The notes: generated from the sequence alone by a model not told the origin. Shown: positions 46,690 to 59,929, counted from the first letter of the stretch. The stretch is DNA of 64,000 nucleotides from Fratercula arctica (GCA_947846985.1 CANTUZ010000001.1:40014727-40078726); one strand, 5' to 3'. Numbers and translations are program-made.

Positions 46690-46985
46690 GCTACTGCCTT
46701 CGGCCTGGCAGAGGGAGGATACAGGATCCCCATGATCTGGTTGGTTTTTTTTGTTTTGTTTTTTTTTTTTTCCTGGTGGCTGTTCCTGTTTCTGTCTCAG
46801 GGATGGCAGAGCATGGTTCCACCAATCTCTTTCTCACGCTCTCTGATGCTCCTTGGCCTTTTTACTTCGTCTCATAGCTCTGGCATCAGGTTGAGCAGAT
46901 CGTCGACCTGGTCACACCTCAGTAAGTTGCATGACGACCCCTGCAGCTCTCTGACAGATTTTTCCCTGTATTGCTTTGCAATTTA

Positions 46986-48581
46986 ACCTCATTTAGATAG
47001 CAGGTTTCCTGAAGTCACAAAATGCAGAAGTCCAATCAATGCATAAATATGATGAGATGTAAAATATCACAGAGCAAGAGAGAAGACACGTTCATATAGA
47101 TAAGTGTAGGCAAACAACATTTCCTTTGCTTGTCATATGAACTACCAGTGCCAATACAGAAACTTCGCAGTACTATTGTCATAGCATTTGTCTCAGCAAA
47201 TAAACCCCTCCTCTCAGGAGGTACAGTGCTGCACTAATGCCACCATGTGGCTCCTGGGTTATGGCCAACATATGCCATGCCAGATTGGATTGTGGGCAGA
47301 GTAAGCTCATGTCATGCTGCATCTGCCCATGCAGACACAGTGTCTGCCTTCTCAATATTCATGTCTGTTCCATTCTCACTGTGTCTGTGATGTAAGAAGC
47401 TGCATTGAAGGCTGTGGAAACTGAAAATGGATTTTGATATGAGGGTATATGTGAAAAATTTCATTTACCATTTGATTTTGAAATACTTTTTAATATATTC
47501 AAGCAAATTATCCAAAGCTACTTCAAACTGAAAAATTAGCATCAGGCAATTTCCACATACTGGCAAAATATCTCAACAGTTAGAAATTGCAGTAGTTCAG
47601 AATACCTCCATACACATTTATTTCTCTGAATCTTTGTACCGCGCTAATTAAAATTGTTTCTTCCTATCATCTATGTTTTGCTTGTTTGTTTGTTTGCTTC
47701 TTTTATACATACTTTTTAACTTCTGCATGGTAAGGGTTAAGGCATTTGCATAATTTTTATGCTTACATCAACAGTTATGTCAATAAAATGAAAAGGTTCC
47801 ATAAACACTTCCAAATCTTTGTACTAGGATAGAAGTCTGAGAAAGTTTTTATCCTACCTATTTCTTGAAGACAAAATTCTTTGAGATCATTTTCAGGAGT
47901 TTGCAGAATTAGCCAATAAACAAAACCCAGAGTCTTTGATGTATAAAATAACGTTTTGTACTTTTTATATTTCCTATTTCTTTTTTTCCATATCCATTAG
48001 TTTCCAAGGAAACTACACTAGTTGCTGTATGTCTTTTAGCTAAATGTAATATAGGTTGCTGAAAAATTAAAAAAGGTACAGTTAGCATGATTTTGAATTA
48101 CAAATTCTTCTCATTGCTTTCATAACAAAATATTTCACAGATTCATGGATACATAGAAAACAGAATGTTTTTATAAATCATTCTACCACCTGGAGGTCTT
48201 TTACTGTAATATTTTATAGAAAGTATAACAAAGTGTAAAGTATAAAAAAAAGTGTATTCTGTGGTGTCTTCTTTACCGGTTATAATCATAAATAACTTGG
48301 GAAATGAGGAAGTGAGTCCAAAAAAAAAAAAAAAAAAGGACTTGAAATTTTCTAGTCAAAATAACAGTTTGTTATTGACAGACCCCTAAAACCTAAAACT
48401 GGTTGAGAGGGATTTAATTTGAGTGACAGGGTCATCTCACACCTGACTAAATTGCTTATAATATATCCAATTTTTTTCTGGTGGGTTTATATACACCTGC
48501 CAAAAGTCGCATCTAATACTAAACTCCCAAATACTTCAAAAAAAAGTTCCAGACATCATAAGTTTTTAAAAGTGACCTAGA
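46986..48581. other. Unique sequence, no gene seen
   Basis: No repeat family or exon recognised. A run of A lies near 48,320-48,337. Confidence 0.5.
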
Positions 48582-49075
48582 TAGAATAATAGAATCATCA
48601 CATTGTTTAGGTTGGAAAAGATCTTTAAGACCATGGAGTCCAGCTGTTAACCTAACACTGCGAAGTCCATCACTAAACTGTGCCCCTCAGCACCACATCT
48701 ACAGGTCTTTTAAATACCACCAGGGATGGTGACCCAACAACTTTCCTGGACAGCCTGTTCAAAAGTTTGACAACCCTTCCAGTGAAAAATTATTTTGTAA
48801 TACTGAATCTCAACCTCCCCTAGCGCAACTTGAGGCCGGTTCCTCTTGTCCTATAACTTGTTACTTGGGAGAAGAAACCAACCCCCACCTCACTACAACC
48901 TCCTTTCAGGTAGCTGTAGGGAGTGACAAGGTCTCCCCTCAGCCTCCTTTTCTCCAGGCTAAACACCCCCAGTTCCCTCAACCTTTCCTAATAAGACTTG
49001 TTCTCTAGACCCTTCACCAGCTTTGTTGCTCTTCTTTGTATACGCTCCAGCACCTCAATATCTTGTAGATAGAGC
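48582..49075 (-). mobile_element. 5'-truncated CR1 LINE (minus)
   Basis: Antisense tail (ATAGAATAATAGAATCATC), 3' UTR block (GGTTGGAAAAGATCTTTAAG), then the ORF2 C-terminus in order (CCTGGACAGCCTGTTC; CCTCTTGTCC; GTCTCCCCTCAGCCTCC; CTTTGTTGCTC). About 0.5 kb is present and all frames are broken. The subfamily looks the same as at 55,583 but older. Confidence 0.9.
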
Positions 49076-50628
49076 ACTTAAATGGAGGTAGGAACTGATG
49101 AATAAGAATCAAATGCATACTCGATATTGCTTGGAAAAGCTTGCACTTGCCTGTCTGCTTGGGAACAAAGATGACATCTTTTTGAACCCTTCTATATGCA
49201 ATATTTTTTTCTGTTAGATAAAACTCTGCCTACATCAGAGACAAGGATGTCACTTTGATAATTTTTGGGGCTGTCGACAAGATTTTCCCTTGTCAAAAGT
49301 AGTTGAAGAAAAATTACCTGTATTAAAGTTTTTCATGGAACAACTAAATTTGTCGTGGAGATTTCTCATGATGCTTGTCTTTTGAAAGAAATAGTATTTC
49401 TCTTGAACAATATGCTCAGGAAACTCAGGACTGTGAATCCTGAGTATCCATGTGTATAATTCTCTAATGACATGCATATTCTTGTTGTGAAGAAGACCTT
49501 TAAACTTCAGATATTTAAATCTTCTTGACAATATTTCCTGTTGACAAGAGCTCATGTCCCTTTCAGACATGTTTAATCTCTTTATTAGTTAAACTTCATA
49601 TGCTTGTAAACATTCCTAACTTAAGAAAAAGAGGAAGGAGAAAGAGGGACAAAAGTATGTCAGCAGACGTGTTTAAAAGACAGGTGTTATGGCATGCAGT
49701 ACAGAAAATTGTAAGTTCTTTGAAAGTTTGGACAAATATTTTTAGTAAACTGTGACAGGCACAAGGCTGGTGCAGGACTTTGTGAGCGTATTTGGTTAGG
49801 GAAAGAACTGTCATTCATATGAAGAAAACTATACGAATTTATAATTTCATTTCATAACATGAAAGCTCATTGGGATTATAGTATCAGTGCTAGGGGACAA
49901 AATGGAAAGTTCATGAATTTTAGATAGTCTATAGACACAAGATTAAGAAAAACAAGCCCCAAATCAGTACAAATATTAAGTCACAGAGGATTTATGGCTT
50001 TGACAGTTTTTTTGTCAACCTTAGTAAATTGACTTTATCCTTCAGCATGTAGTCAAGAAAACCTGCCTACTGCAACCTGTGAGATGTTGGAACCTGATGA
50101 TATAATGCCACAATCAATGTAACTAAACAAGAATGAAGTGCAGAATAATTGATATGAGTCAACAGAAACATACACCTATTCTTTATGTAGCAGCCGATCA
50201 ATTATACTTGGTCAGAATGTGGTCCAAAGCAAAATAGATTTGTTTGAAATACATTATTGATTTTTTAATTACTTCAAATAGCTTTAAAGTGGCTCAATTT
50301 TGGGGGGTCTTTTTCACCTTTACTCTAGATTTGAATACATTTAATTGTGGCTAGTGAAAATTCAAATACTTGAATAGATTTGTTTAGCTAGGTCTAAATA
50401 AGAGACAATAGCAGTCTAATCCATAATTCAATGAAATTTATGCTAAGACTCTCTCTTTTATTTTAGCATGATCTTGTTCAAAGCCTAGTTAATTTGAATA
50501 TTTTATCTACCTTCCTGTAATTGTGTAGGTTAGCAATATTTTCCCAGGTATCATACTGTATTAGATTTCTAGTTAAAGTCATCACAGTTTTTATCAGATT
50601 TATTATCAAACTTTTTACTCTTTCTTTC

Positions 50629-50632
<4 letters not shown>

Positions 50633-50671
<39 letters not shown>
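50633..50671 (+). repeat. Poly(T) run, 39 bp
   Basis: Uninterrupted T39, the longest homopolymer in the window. No adjacent retrotransposed sequence on either side was recognised. Confidence 0.95.
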
Positions 50672-50676
<5 letters not shown>

Positions 50677-51583
50677 TCTGGAGATATTCAAAGGCATCTT
50701 TGTCTCTCTGCTGTCCCGTGAGTTACCTTTATGAAGGCTAAGGCTCTAAAATCCTAACATTAGGTCAAAGTTAGATGCTTTAATTAAGCATTCTGGGTCT
50801 TTCATAAATTGCAATTGCCTACTTGTTTGTGAAAACAGAAAGCAATTCAAATTTTACATCGCCAGAATATACATTTCATGTCTGTAAATGGAAATCACAT
50901 GAAAATAGACATAATAGCAAAAATTATAATAATAGATAAGCTAATAAAATGTACTGTAAATGTTAGAAAAAATAGCAAAAAGAGGTGGAAGACATGCTAA
51001 AACTTCAGCTTTATCCCAATCAAGAAAAATTGGACAGGTTGCATTGCTGATATAGCTAGTCAAGCCACTAATCTTCAAATATTAGTTCTAAAAATAAAAA
51101 ATAAAATGTAACCACTGTAAATATAACTCACAACTGAATTTCATAGAAACTGTACTGCTTAGATATTTCATGTCAAAATGTTTTCATTTGCTAATGAAGT
51201 AAGCTTTAGATGTACTTTACCAAAACCTGTTAATCTTCCTCTCTTTTACAAAATCATTGGAATAGCACCAATGTCTCTGCTGATTCTAGAATTTCTACTG
51301 TAGTAATAATATGTGGATATTTTTGAATAGTTATTAACATCAGGTCCCTCGCTAAAGTCTGATTGCCTGTGACTATTTATAGTTCAAGCTGTAAATAAAC
51401 TACATCTATTACTGGGTACAGAAACAGTTGCAAAAACTCTAGCATTTTCACAGACAGCAGGTTCATTATTTAAATTTTGTCCAGAGTCATATACATTTTT
51501 GTTTTGACTGAAGTAAAATTTAAGTTAGGAAATAAAAATGTTGCTTGAAATTTAATTATATAGAACTAAGTTTTCTGTCTATC

Positions 51584-51661
51584 TATATCATTTATATCTG
51601 TATCTGTACCTATATCTGTATCTATCTATATCCATATCATCTATTTCTATCTATCTATCTA
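51584..51661 (+). repeat. Degenerate (TCTA)n/(TATCTG)n microsatellite
   Basis: Mixed TATC, TATCTG and TATCCA units end in three perfect TCTA copies. Confidence 0.85.
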
Positions 51662-53464
51662 GTCCGCTGAGGTAATCTTGTGCCCATTCAAACATGCTTG
51701 AGAACGCTAGTCCTTGTTTTTTCCTAAATGGATTTTGAAAAGTGTTTATCAGCTACTTGTTTGTAGCCTTAAGATATTTGCCTTTGACAAATTTGAAAAT
51801 GTTAAAAGTTGGTTGTCTGTTGCCTGCAGAACTCAAAATTTAGGTGTAAAGCTTTGGAAGAGGAATTTCCAAGGCTGACTTAGGTTTCTAAGCTCACACA
51901 CTGCATTTTCTGTAAAGAAGGAAAGTTAGAGGCAAACTTTGAGAGCTGTAACAACTAGTGTACTGACCAAAGATCTGTTTTCTGCATGGATTTTAGCATG
52001 TCTCAGGACTACACAGTCTCCTTTCAGAATCTGAGATTTTGAGTTTGATAGTAAGTTGTATGCTTCATAGTCTGTATCATTCTTAGATGTGTAATGAAGT
52101 TTCAGGAACAAATATTGCCCTGTGAACCTGTGGTAGCCAAGACAGTGCAGTAAAGCATTCAGGAGTCATGGATACTGTGAAGAAGGATTTAATGCTGTAA
52201 GAGGGTCGATGGGTAGCTTTGGTTCTGATTCCTGCTTCTTTGCATTATGTCTCATTTTATTCAGAGGTTATCTAAACAGTTTACAAACTCAGGAAACCAT
52301 TCCCTGCTGAACGTTCTAGGATGGGATTATATGTGTGCACAACACATAGCACTTTACTTTTGTAGCTTAACTGGCATTTAGATGCTTCCACAACAATGAA
52401 GATGACAATGACAATAATGATGAATGCTAAGCACTATGCTAACATTTTTATCCTCGTTCAAAGTATTGGGATAGATGCTTTTTACTAGTTTAAAAACTAA
52501 GTAAATGGATTCCATTAGTGACAGAATTTTACAAGTTCACTCCATTTTCTCTAAAAACTTCTCAAAGTAGCAGTCCAGTCTCCATACCTAAGCATATTGC
52601 ATGCAACTAACAAACAACGTCTCAAGAGAAAATGAAAACACCTTTGCTTCATCTGTGATACAACTAATTCAGTGTACAAAGAAGTCTCTTGGTTTTGTCT
52701 TTGAGTGGTCCTAAAATGTGATTTCACTGTTAGAAAGCAAACTTTGTGTTCCAACTTTGTTCTACAATAACTTGTAAGACTGCAATCACCTGAGTCCTTT
52801 ACTGCTCAAAATCAGTCAACCCTGAATGTATTTGATTGCACACAGAATTGCAATTCACATATCAAATAAGAATAAATTTCTATACCACAATAATGTCTCT
52901 GTACCCATTTACCCTATAAAATGTATATAACTTCTCCTGAATCCTGTGGAGAGATAAACAGCATCTTTCCTCATTATGAGGAAAGTCAAGTTTGTTTAAA
53001 TTTTAGATCACTGTTACTTTTAAGTATTGTATAACATATACCCTTGTCAATAATGTCTGCTGTAATTAATAGAACTAATTTGTGTGAATCAAACAGATAA
53101 TGCATCCTTCTATAAGAAAAAATGACCATTTTTTTAATTAATGTTTTACAAGTCAGAGACAGGATTCTGGCCTTGAGGAAGAGAATTAATTTCATTTTGA
53201 AATAAGAGAGAGAGAAAATCAGAAAGAAGGGGAAAAAAACCTCTCAAACACCCAAGTGGCCCACTGATCAATGGTGGGCACCTGAGACTGCATGATAAAT
53301 AGCTCCCTTAGTTGGCTGTTATTTCTAAACTTGAGGGTAAAGTAATAAAATCATTCTTGCCATTGACAGAGAGGTATATTAAGTTATACTTTTTAGCCTC
53401 TCTTTCCCAGTGCTGTCACTACTCTTCATGAACATGCACACATAGACTTATCTCATGCTTTTCA

Positions 53465-53530
53465 TATGTAATAGGATAAATCTGATAAATCTAATATATC
53501 TCATATTTATCAGATTTGTTCATATTACAC
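53465..53530. repeat. Imperfect hairpin with perfect 13-bp core arms
   Basis: AAATCTGATAAAT (53,478-53,490) is exactly reverse-complementary to ATTTATCAGATTT (53,505-53,517) with a 14-bp loop; pairing continues imperfectly outward (GTAATA against TATTAC). Confidence 0.8.
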
Positions 53531-55582
53531 GTGATGTTTCTATCCACAAGGCAGAATTATCCTTTCTGTTACATGGTTTAAAAGAGTTGATTAATTCATA
53601 ACTGATAAAATAACAACGTGCAGAACTGAAAATTATTAGCAATAAGAAGACCAATATAAGCCATACTTCTTGTGGCTTACGCAGAGCAGAAAGGAAGTTT
53701 TAGACTCAGTAATGCTACACCTATGTCATCAGAGCTCAAACTAAGTATTTTCTCTTGCCCTCTAGACAGCAGCGTAAACATATCCTAGAATCTTTCATGT
53801 AGAAGTAGACTATGGAAATAATTTGATTGCTTTGGGAAAGAAGCACAGTTTTCAGAAGCTAAACTAAGGTGAGACCACATAATTTTTTTTGGTAAAGTAC
53901 AATAAATAAAAAATACAACAGAATGAAGAATGAAAAAAATTCACCCAACCAACCAAATAAAAAAGAGCTATAAGCTATTGAGAAGATCCTGGAAACAAAT
54001 TTTCAGCAGTAGTATCTATTTCTAGTTCACCAGACTCCACTAAATATTCCCAATGACAAAACCCTCCTTCTCCCTAACATTCATATATTTCACTTGGGTA
54101 TCATGAATATTAAATGTTATTCGTAATATAGCCTAGGGTGTGGAAAAGCCCAATATTTAATATAAAAACTAATTTAGAATCTTGAATTTATTTTCTATGA
54201 AGACTGGAGTGCTTGGAATTTGATAATAAATTCTGTCTATCTGTTTAGGCAGATAATTATTTATTAAATGAAGCTTGGTAATCGAAATGTAAGTCTAAAT
54301 AAAGACATGGAGAATGAAACAGAATACAGTTATTTTAAAACTTTGAAATTATTAAATACTCCTAATTTGAGACATGCAGCATAAAGAAACAAATATACAA
54401 AGAAATTCATGTGTTGCAATTGAATCTGCTATTATCTAATGTCATAATAATGGCCTGAAGATACAGTTGGACTGTTTAAATGCATCTGCTACTGGCAAAA
54501 ATGAAAGTGCACAATTAGTAAAGCAAGCATTTATTTGTTGAATTCCACTCTGTTAAACATTTCACTGAATATTGCTTCTGAAATCAAGATGTTTTTATCT
54601 GTCTGAGTTGTCTTTTAGTTGGGTTGTTTGTTTTTTTGTTTGCTTTATTTTGGAAAAAAATAAATACAAATCACCCTAAAAAATAATTCAAATGAAGTTT
54701 CCTAGAAATACATTTTCTTCTTTTTTTTCAGTCCTTTTCAAATATTATATTTTCCATAAGTAAGCAGTACCATTCAGTACTGATTATAAAATATTTCCCC
54801 TGTTTTATCCCAAACCTCATGCAGACAGTTCCCTGTAATAAATTTCATTCAAGTTTGACTCAAGTGCTTTAGCTATCTGACTACCTATTGATGTATTCTG
54901 GTAGATCAACTTTCTACATACTACATTCCTACAAATAAAATAAAGAAGTATTTTTTTTTCTGCTTTTCCTTTTCTTCTTCTTAATTTCTACAGAACTGAT
55001 ATAATTGCTTATTTAAGTGGCTTAAATAACATTAAAAAAAGGTTCAAGTCTGCTGTACAGAAGAGAAAAGAAACATCATGGTGAACTCCATAATGCCTCA
55101 TGCCTTCACAACTATATATCAAAGTACAACGAGACAAGAAGAAATGTCACCTTTGTCATTTAAAGATATTTAATATTTAAAAAGATAGCACAGATTTTCA
55201 TGCATTAAAAGCATTCAAAAATAAAGTCATGACAATTCATCTCGTCCTCCCTTCTGTTATGCGTACAAACAGACCTACAGTGTTTAGCTTGTTTCAACTG
55301 GTTAATATCAATATAATTCTCAAAAAAAGCCCAGAAGCTTCTTCTTTTCCCAAACTTCCATAATGGGAAATAAATACTGAGGGTTATCTAATCTCGTTAA
55401 CTATTATAGCCTCTTAAAGATGTCAGTGTTATGCTCTGAAATATATCTTTATACCCACTGTGAAAGATTTGCCAGTGTCCTCAATTGCCAGTTTCAGCCT
55501 TCAGAAGCTGCCAAAATCCTACTTTTTTCATACCATTTTATTGTATTGTATTTTGTTGCATACCAATAGATTTTGCACTCTA

Positions 55583-56847
55583 TCATAGAATCATAGAATC
55601 GTCATGGTTGGAAAGGACCTTTGAGATCATCGAGTCCAACCATACACACACAAAAAACACCCCCACAATCTCTGCCACTAGAGCATGCCCTGAAGTGACA
55701 AATCTACACGTTTCTTAAATACCTCAAGGGATGGTGACTCAACCACCTCCCTGGGCAGGCTGTTCCAGTGCCTGACCACTCTTTCAGTAAAGTACTTCTT
55801 CCTAATATCTAATCTAAACCTCCCCTGCCACAACTTCAGACCATTTCCTCTGGTCCTGTCATTATTCACCTGGGAGAAGAGGCCAACACCCACCTCTCTA
55901 CAACCTCCTTTCAGGTAGTTGTAGAGGGCAATGAGGTCTCCCCTCAGCCTCCTCTTCTCCAAACTAAACATGCCCAGTTCCCTCAGCCTCTCCTCATATG
56001 GCTTGGTCTCCAGACCCCTCACCAGCTTCGTAGCTCTCCTCTGGACACGCTCCAGCACTTCAGTGTCCCTCTCGTACAGAGGGGCCCAGAACTGAACACA
56101 CTACTTGAGGTGAGGCCTCACCAGTGCCAAGTACAGAGGCACAATCACTTCCCTACTCCTGCTGGCCACGTTATTCCTGATACAAGCCAGAATGCTGTTG
56201 GCTGCCTTGGCCACCTGGGCACACTGCTGGCTCATGTTAAGCTGGTTGTCCGCCAGCACCCCCAGGTCCTTTTCTGCTGGGCAACTTTCCAGCCACTCTT
56301 CCCCAAGCCTGTCGCATTGCTTGGGGTTGTTGTGACCGAAATGCAGGACCCGGCACTTGGCCTTATTAAACCTCATACAATTGGTCTTGGCCCATTGATC
56401 CAGCCTGCCCAGGTCCCTCTGTAGAGCCTTCCTACCCTCAAGCAGATCAACACTCCCACCTACTTTGGTGTCGTCTGCAAACTTACTGAGGGTGCACTCA
56501 ATCCCCTCATCCAGATCACTGATAAAGATGTTAAACAAAACTGTCTCCACAACTGAGCCCTGAGGGACACCACTGGTGACAGGCCACCAAGAGGATTTCA
56601 CCCCACTAATCACAACTCTCTGGGCACGACCATCCAGCCAGTTTTTTACCCAGTGAAGAGTACACTTGTCTGTGCCGTGATTCGCCAGCTTCTCCAGGAG
56701 AATGCTGTAGGGGACGGTGTCAAAGGACTTACCAAAGTCCAGATAGACAACGTCCACAGCCTTCCCCACATCCAGAAGGCAGGTCACATGGTCATAGAAA
56801 GAGATCAGGTTGGTTAAGCAGGACCTCCCTTTCCCAAACCCATGCTT
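55583..56847 (-). mobile_element. CR1 LINE (minus), 5'-truncated but little decayed
   Basis: Antisense tail (TCATAGAATCATAGAATC) and 3' UTR (GGTTGGAAAGGACCTTTGAG), then ORF2 from its stop at 55,678 back to within RT, ending abruptly at about 56,847 (CCAAACCCATGC). It is about 1.27 kb. The coding part is one reading phase with a single internal TAG (56,101-56,103), so it is the least decayed CR1 C-terminus in the window and probably among the youngest insertions. Confidence 0.93.
55678..56058 (-). pseudogene. CR1 ORF2 C-terminus to its stop
   Basis: This 126-codon frame contains [66 protein letters not shown] and [17 protein letters not shown], ending at the natural ORF2 stop, 95 bp before the element's 3' end. 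It is in phase with the RT frame on its right. Confidence 0.9.
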
Positions 56848-57018
56848 TTTCCTAAGTAGAATTTCTGCTGATTTTAGACCACTTCCTTTTCTTTCCTCTG
56901 GATCACCACAATTGAAAGAAGACAGCAATGACATTTTTAATAACTTTTTCCTTTTCCTTCCTGAGGATAAGTGAGTGCATATGGGAGTTGACTTTTTACT
57001 TTCTTTGAAAATCTGCAA
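56101..57018 (-). pseudogene. CR1 ORF2 reverse transcriptase, C-terminal part
   Basis: CR1 homology starts at about residue 59 of this 305-codon frame ([17 protein letters not shown]); the first 58 residues are flanking DNA. RT motifs follow: VYLDF with the first catalytic Asp (91-95), SGVPQGS (149-155), the FADD box (180-183), then [18 protein letters not shown] and [12 protein letters not shown], ending VRPHLK-stop. The stop lies where related copies read VRPHLEYCVQF. In the same phase, [12 protein letters not shown] resumes immediately after it, so one nonsense change separates this frame from the next. The fingers subdomain of RT is missing through 5' truncation, so it cannot act as an RT. 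Confidence 0.9.
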
Positions 57019-59929
57019 TCTATAATTTTATGAGCATGGGATGGAACCAGGAATAAAAATAACTCCCCTTTTCAACTCCCATCAAGAACAGAAAATGGGA
57101 AATTTAATCATCTTGAACATGGTGCTAAAACAAGATGTGGTTTGATTGAGACTCCCTAGAATCTCCTTTTTATGATATATATTAGAATTAAATTTGCCTT
57201 AATTTTACAAGAGGGATATTATTTGACAAAGAAGCATGAAGCATGCTGAAATTATCCTTCTTTTGGGTCTGATCATTTTGATTGGTTTTATGATGTAAAC
57301 AGAAGGCTCATCTAAAATTTCATACTACTGCTAAAATTCGAAGAAAAAAAACCCTAAAAAACTCACAAACTTTTCACAACCTTGTTCCTAGTTATTAGTG
57401 ATTTAAAACAAAAAAATACAAATCCAAAGTATTTTTCTCAATATTCAAAATAGTTAGACAAACCCCAAATATTTGTGAATTATTTAATTAATAATCAGTT
57501 TCAATAACAACAAAAAAAAAGCCCCCATGAAATATGTATATATATTGAAAATAAAGCTTAGTTCCAAAACACAGTTGACAGCTCCTACATAATAGATATA
57601 ACTGATCTTTAAAGTAATGGTACTCAGTATGGTTAGATTATACTTACAGTATACTACACAATCTGTTGTTGTTTTTTTGTTTTGTTTTTTTTTTTTTTTT
57701 TATTAGGGTTCTTTCTTCTTGGATTAGCATTATTATAGCTGTATACCTCTGAAATATGCAATTACATAATCTTTACATAATTGTAAGATTTTTATTTTAG
57801 AGAAAGGAAAAAAGGGAGTTTGTTCTTTGGGGAGGAAGGGGAAGGGTAGAGGTATGAACAATAATTAATTACTTTCACAGCTTTTTTGTCTTTTTTGTGA
57901 ATCACCCTTATTGTGCAAAATCTCATAAACCACCTTTATGTTATTAAAAAATGTAATATAAACATTATTAAGCTATTAAAGGTAAAAGAATTCCAAACCA
58001 TTTTTTTCTTTCCATTAGTGGGATCCTGTATTGTTTCATTTTCAGCACTTACCATTTCTACCTATGCATACTCTTAAAAATAGGCAGAAATGCTTTCTAA
58101 GGTCTAAATATACCAACGTTCATTCTCATTATGTACAGGTAGTATTCAGTGCTTAAACACCCACCTATACAATAGCAAGCGATGACCCCAGAGTTTTGCA
58201 TCACTGAGATTCTCATGATCATTTAATATCCATGGCTAGCTGTCTGTGAGTCAAGCACTGCTGGCCTCCTGGGATTCATTTTAAGTGGACTGCCAGCTAC
58301 CACAGCAGATGCTATAAACTGGTGATGAATGTCAAATCATTAGTATACTTATTTTGCAGTTCTTACCATCATGAGGGAGGATCGGGGGTTTTTTTCTTGT
58401 TTGTTTTGTTTAGGTGGTTTGGTGGGGTTTTTTGTGATGTGTGTTTTTTTTTTCAAACCCAAAAATGTCTTTGTTGGTTCTGATAACTGAAGACCCATCT
58501 CCTTTTTCTTCAGAAGATAGAAAGAAGATTGAAAAAAAAAGTTTTCATTGCTGTTGTTAGCTGTTTTTAATTTTTATAATGTACTATGTGTTGTAGAAAA
58601 AACCTCTGAAATTAATTATTTCAAATTAATATAATAATCATATGCCAATAAAATGCTTAGGTCCTCCAGTAGCACTAATAATAGATTACAATAAAAACAC
58701 CAAAAATATTAAGCCAAATCATTTATATTAAAAAATCAGGCAGGCAGACTTCTTTAGAAATTCTTTCCACTGTTCTGTCGTTGGGCTTCTGAGAAATTAG
58801 ATTTTCCAAATCAAGTATGTATCTCTTCTTTTGTGCCTCCAAGCTCACCTATTACAGAAGTGGGAATTTTTTTAAGAGCTATCTACTCAGTTTTGGAGCA
58901 GACGTCTCAGATGCCCCTTCTGAGCAGAAGTATAGTAAATCTGACAGATGGAGCAGGTTAATACCTCCTAAGGTACCTCAAGTTTTACTACTCAAAGCTT
59001 TTAATTCTAAACATTTGTTCAGAGACCTATAGACAGACAGAAAAAAAAGAAGCACTGTATTAAAATCACACATTCCCAACAACAGGACTTTTAAAGTAGT
59101 AAACTTCTATTCTGTATATTGGTTTCAGTCTCCATATGATTCTAAACTAAAGTCCAGTAAGAAGTGAAATCTAAAAAGTCTAAATTCCAAAGAAACGTTA
59201 GCTTGATAAAGTATTCATGCCACCACACTTAAAAAGGAAAGATCACAGTTTCTAGACAGATGGAGAAAGTAAAATACTGTGTTACTACTGTAGTATTCCA
59301 GTCAAAATATATAATGACACCTAAGAAATACCTCTGAATCAAAGGCAAATATTTTTCCCGTTTTTTTTCAGATTTTTCCTACAAGCAACTCTCCTGTAGT
59401 AAGAGAGTTTGTTCCTGTTGGAACAAACTGAAATCTGTCTATTACCTTAACCCACTTTAGGATATGACATAGACAACTAACTGTTATACAGCATGAAAAC
59501 GACATATCCCATTCTTCCACGGGTTCCAGATATATGTTGAGTAAGAGGACAGACAAACTACCACAAAGAGTTACCCCACATGTAATAGATCTTCAAAAAG
59601 ATTAATGTCATATAGTTATATACTGATCACATTGGAAATATCAATAGTGTTGACAACAGTTAATGAAGCTAAGAACAAAAGCACCTGATTCCCATCCATT
59701 ATTAAATGGATTTTTTGGTGATTATTTTTTATATCAGTACTGTAAAGTTCTTAACATAGTGGAATCAGTCAGGATTGATTAGTGTTGGAGTACTGTTAAA
59801 CAGCATTATTTTAGGAAAATAAAACAAAATTAACAAAAATTTCAAGACATTGTAATTATTGTGAGAAATTTGTGTTTTTACACACAAAAATTCAGTCTGA
59901 AGCACCTTTCCTGGTATAAAATCCTAGTA
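56848..59929. other. AT-rich unique sequence, no gene seen
   Basis: No exon or repeat family recognised. T-rich runs lie near 57,686-57,701 and 58,446-58,453. Confidence 0.5.

Larger units (their letters stand above)
45552..46985 (-). mobile_element. CR1 LINE (minus) with ORF1 joined to ORF2 C-terminus
   Basis: The left edge has the antisense tail (AATAGAATCATAG) and 3' UTR. Then the ORF2 C-terminus runs to about 46,250, where it joins directly to ORF1; endonuclease, linker and RT (normally roughly 2.5-3 kb) are absent. To the right, ORF1 continues through its esterase domain and N-terminal coiled-coil region (a CDQVDDLLNLMPEL-type block near 46,890) to about 46,985. A T-rich insertion (about 46,741-46,773) interrupts ORF1. 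Confidence 0.88.
49076..55582. other. AT-rich unique sequence, no gene seen
   Basis: About 6.5 kb without interspersed repeats I can recognise. The longest frame (106 codons, minus, 49,250-49,570) is unrecognised and lacks supporting signals. It contains T39 at 50,633-50,671, a degenerate (TCTA)n tract at 51,584-51,661 and a hairpin at 53,465-53,530. Confidence 0.5.

Noticed and set aside
46361..46986. 120-138-codon plus frames
   Set aside because: Antisense shadows of CR1 ORF1; the true homology is on the minus strand.
49250..49570. 106-codon minus frame in unique sequence
   Set aside because: No recognised motif, no splice or promoter context and AT-rich codon use; probably chance, though a search would be needed to exclude an exon.
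50633..50671. Poly(T) run as the tail of a processed pseudogene
   Set aside because: No coding or transcript-like sequence lies on the right side of the run, where the body of a minus-strand retrocopy would be.
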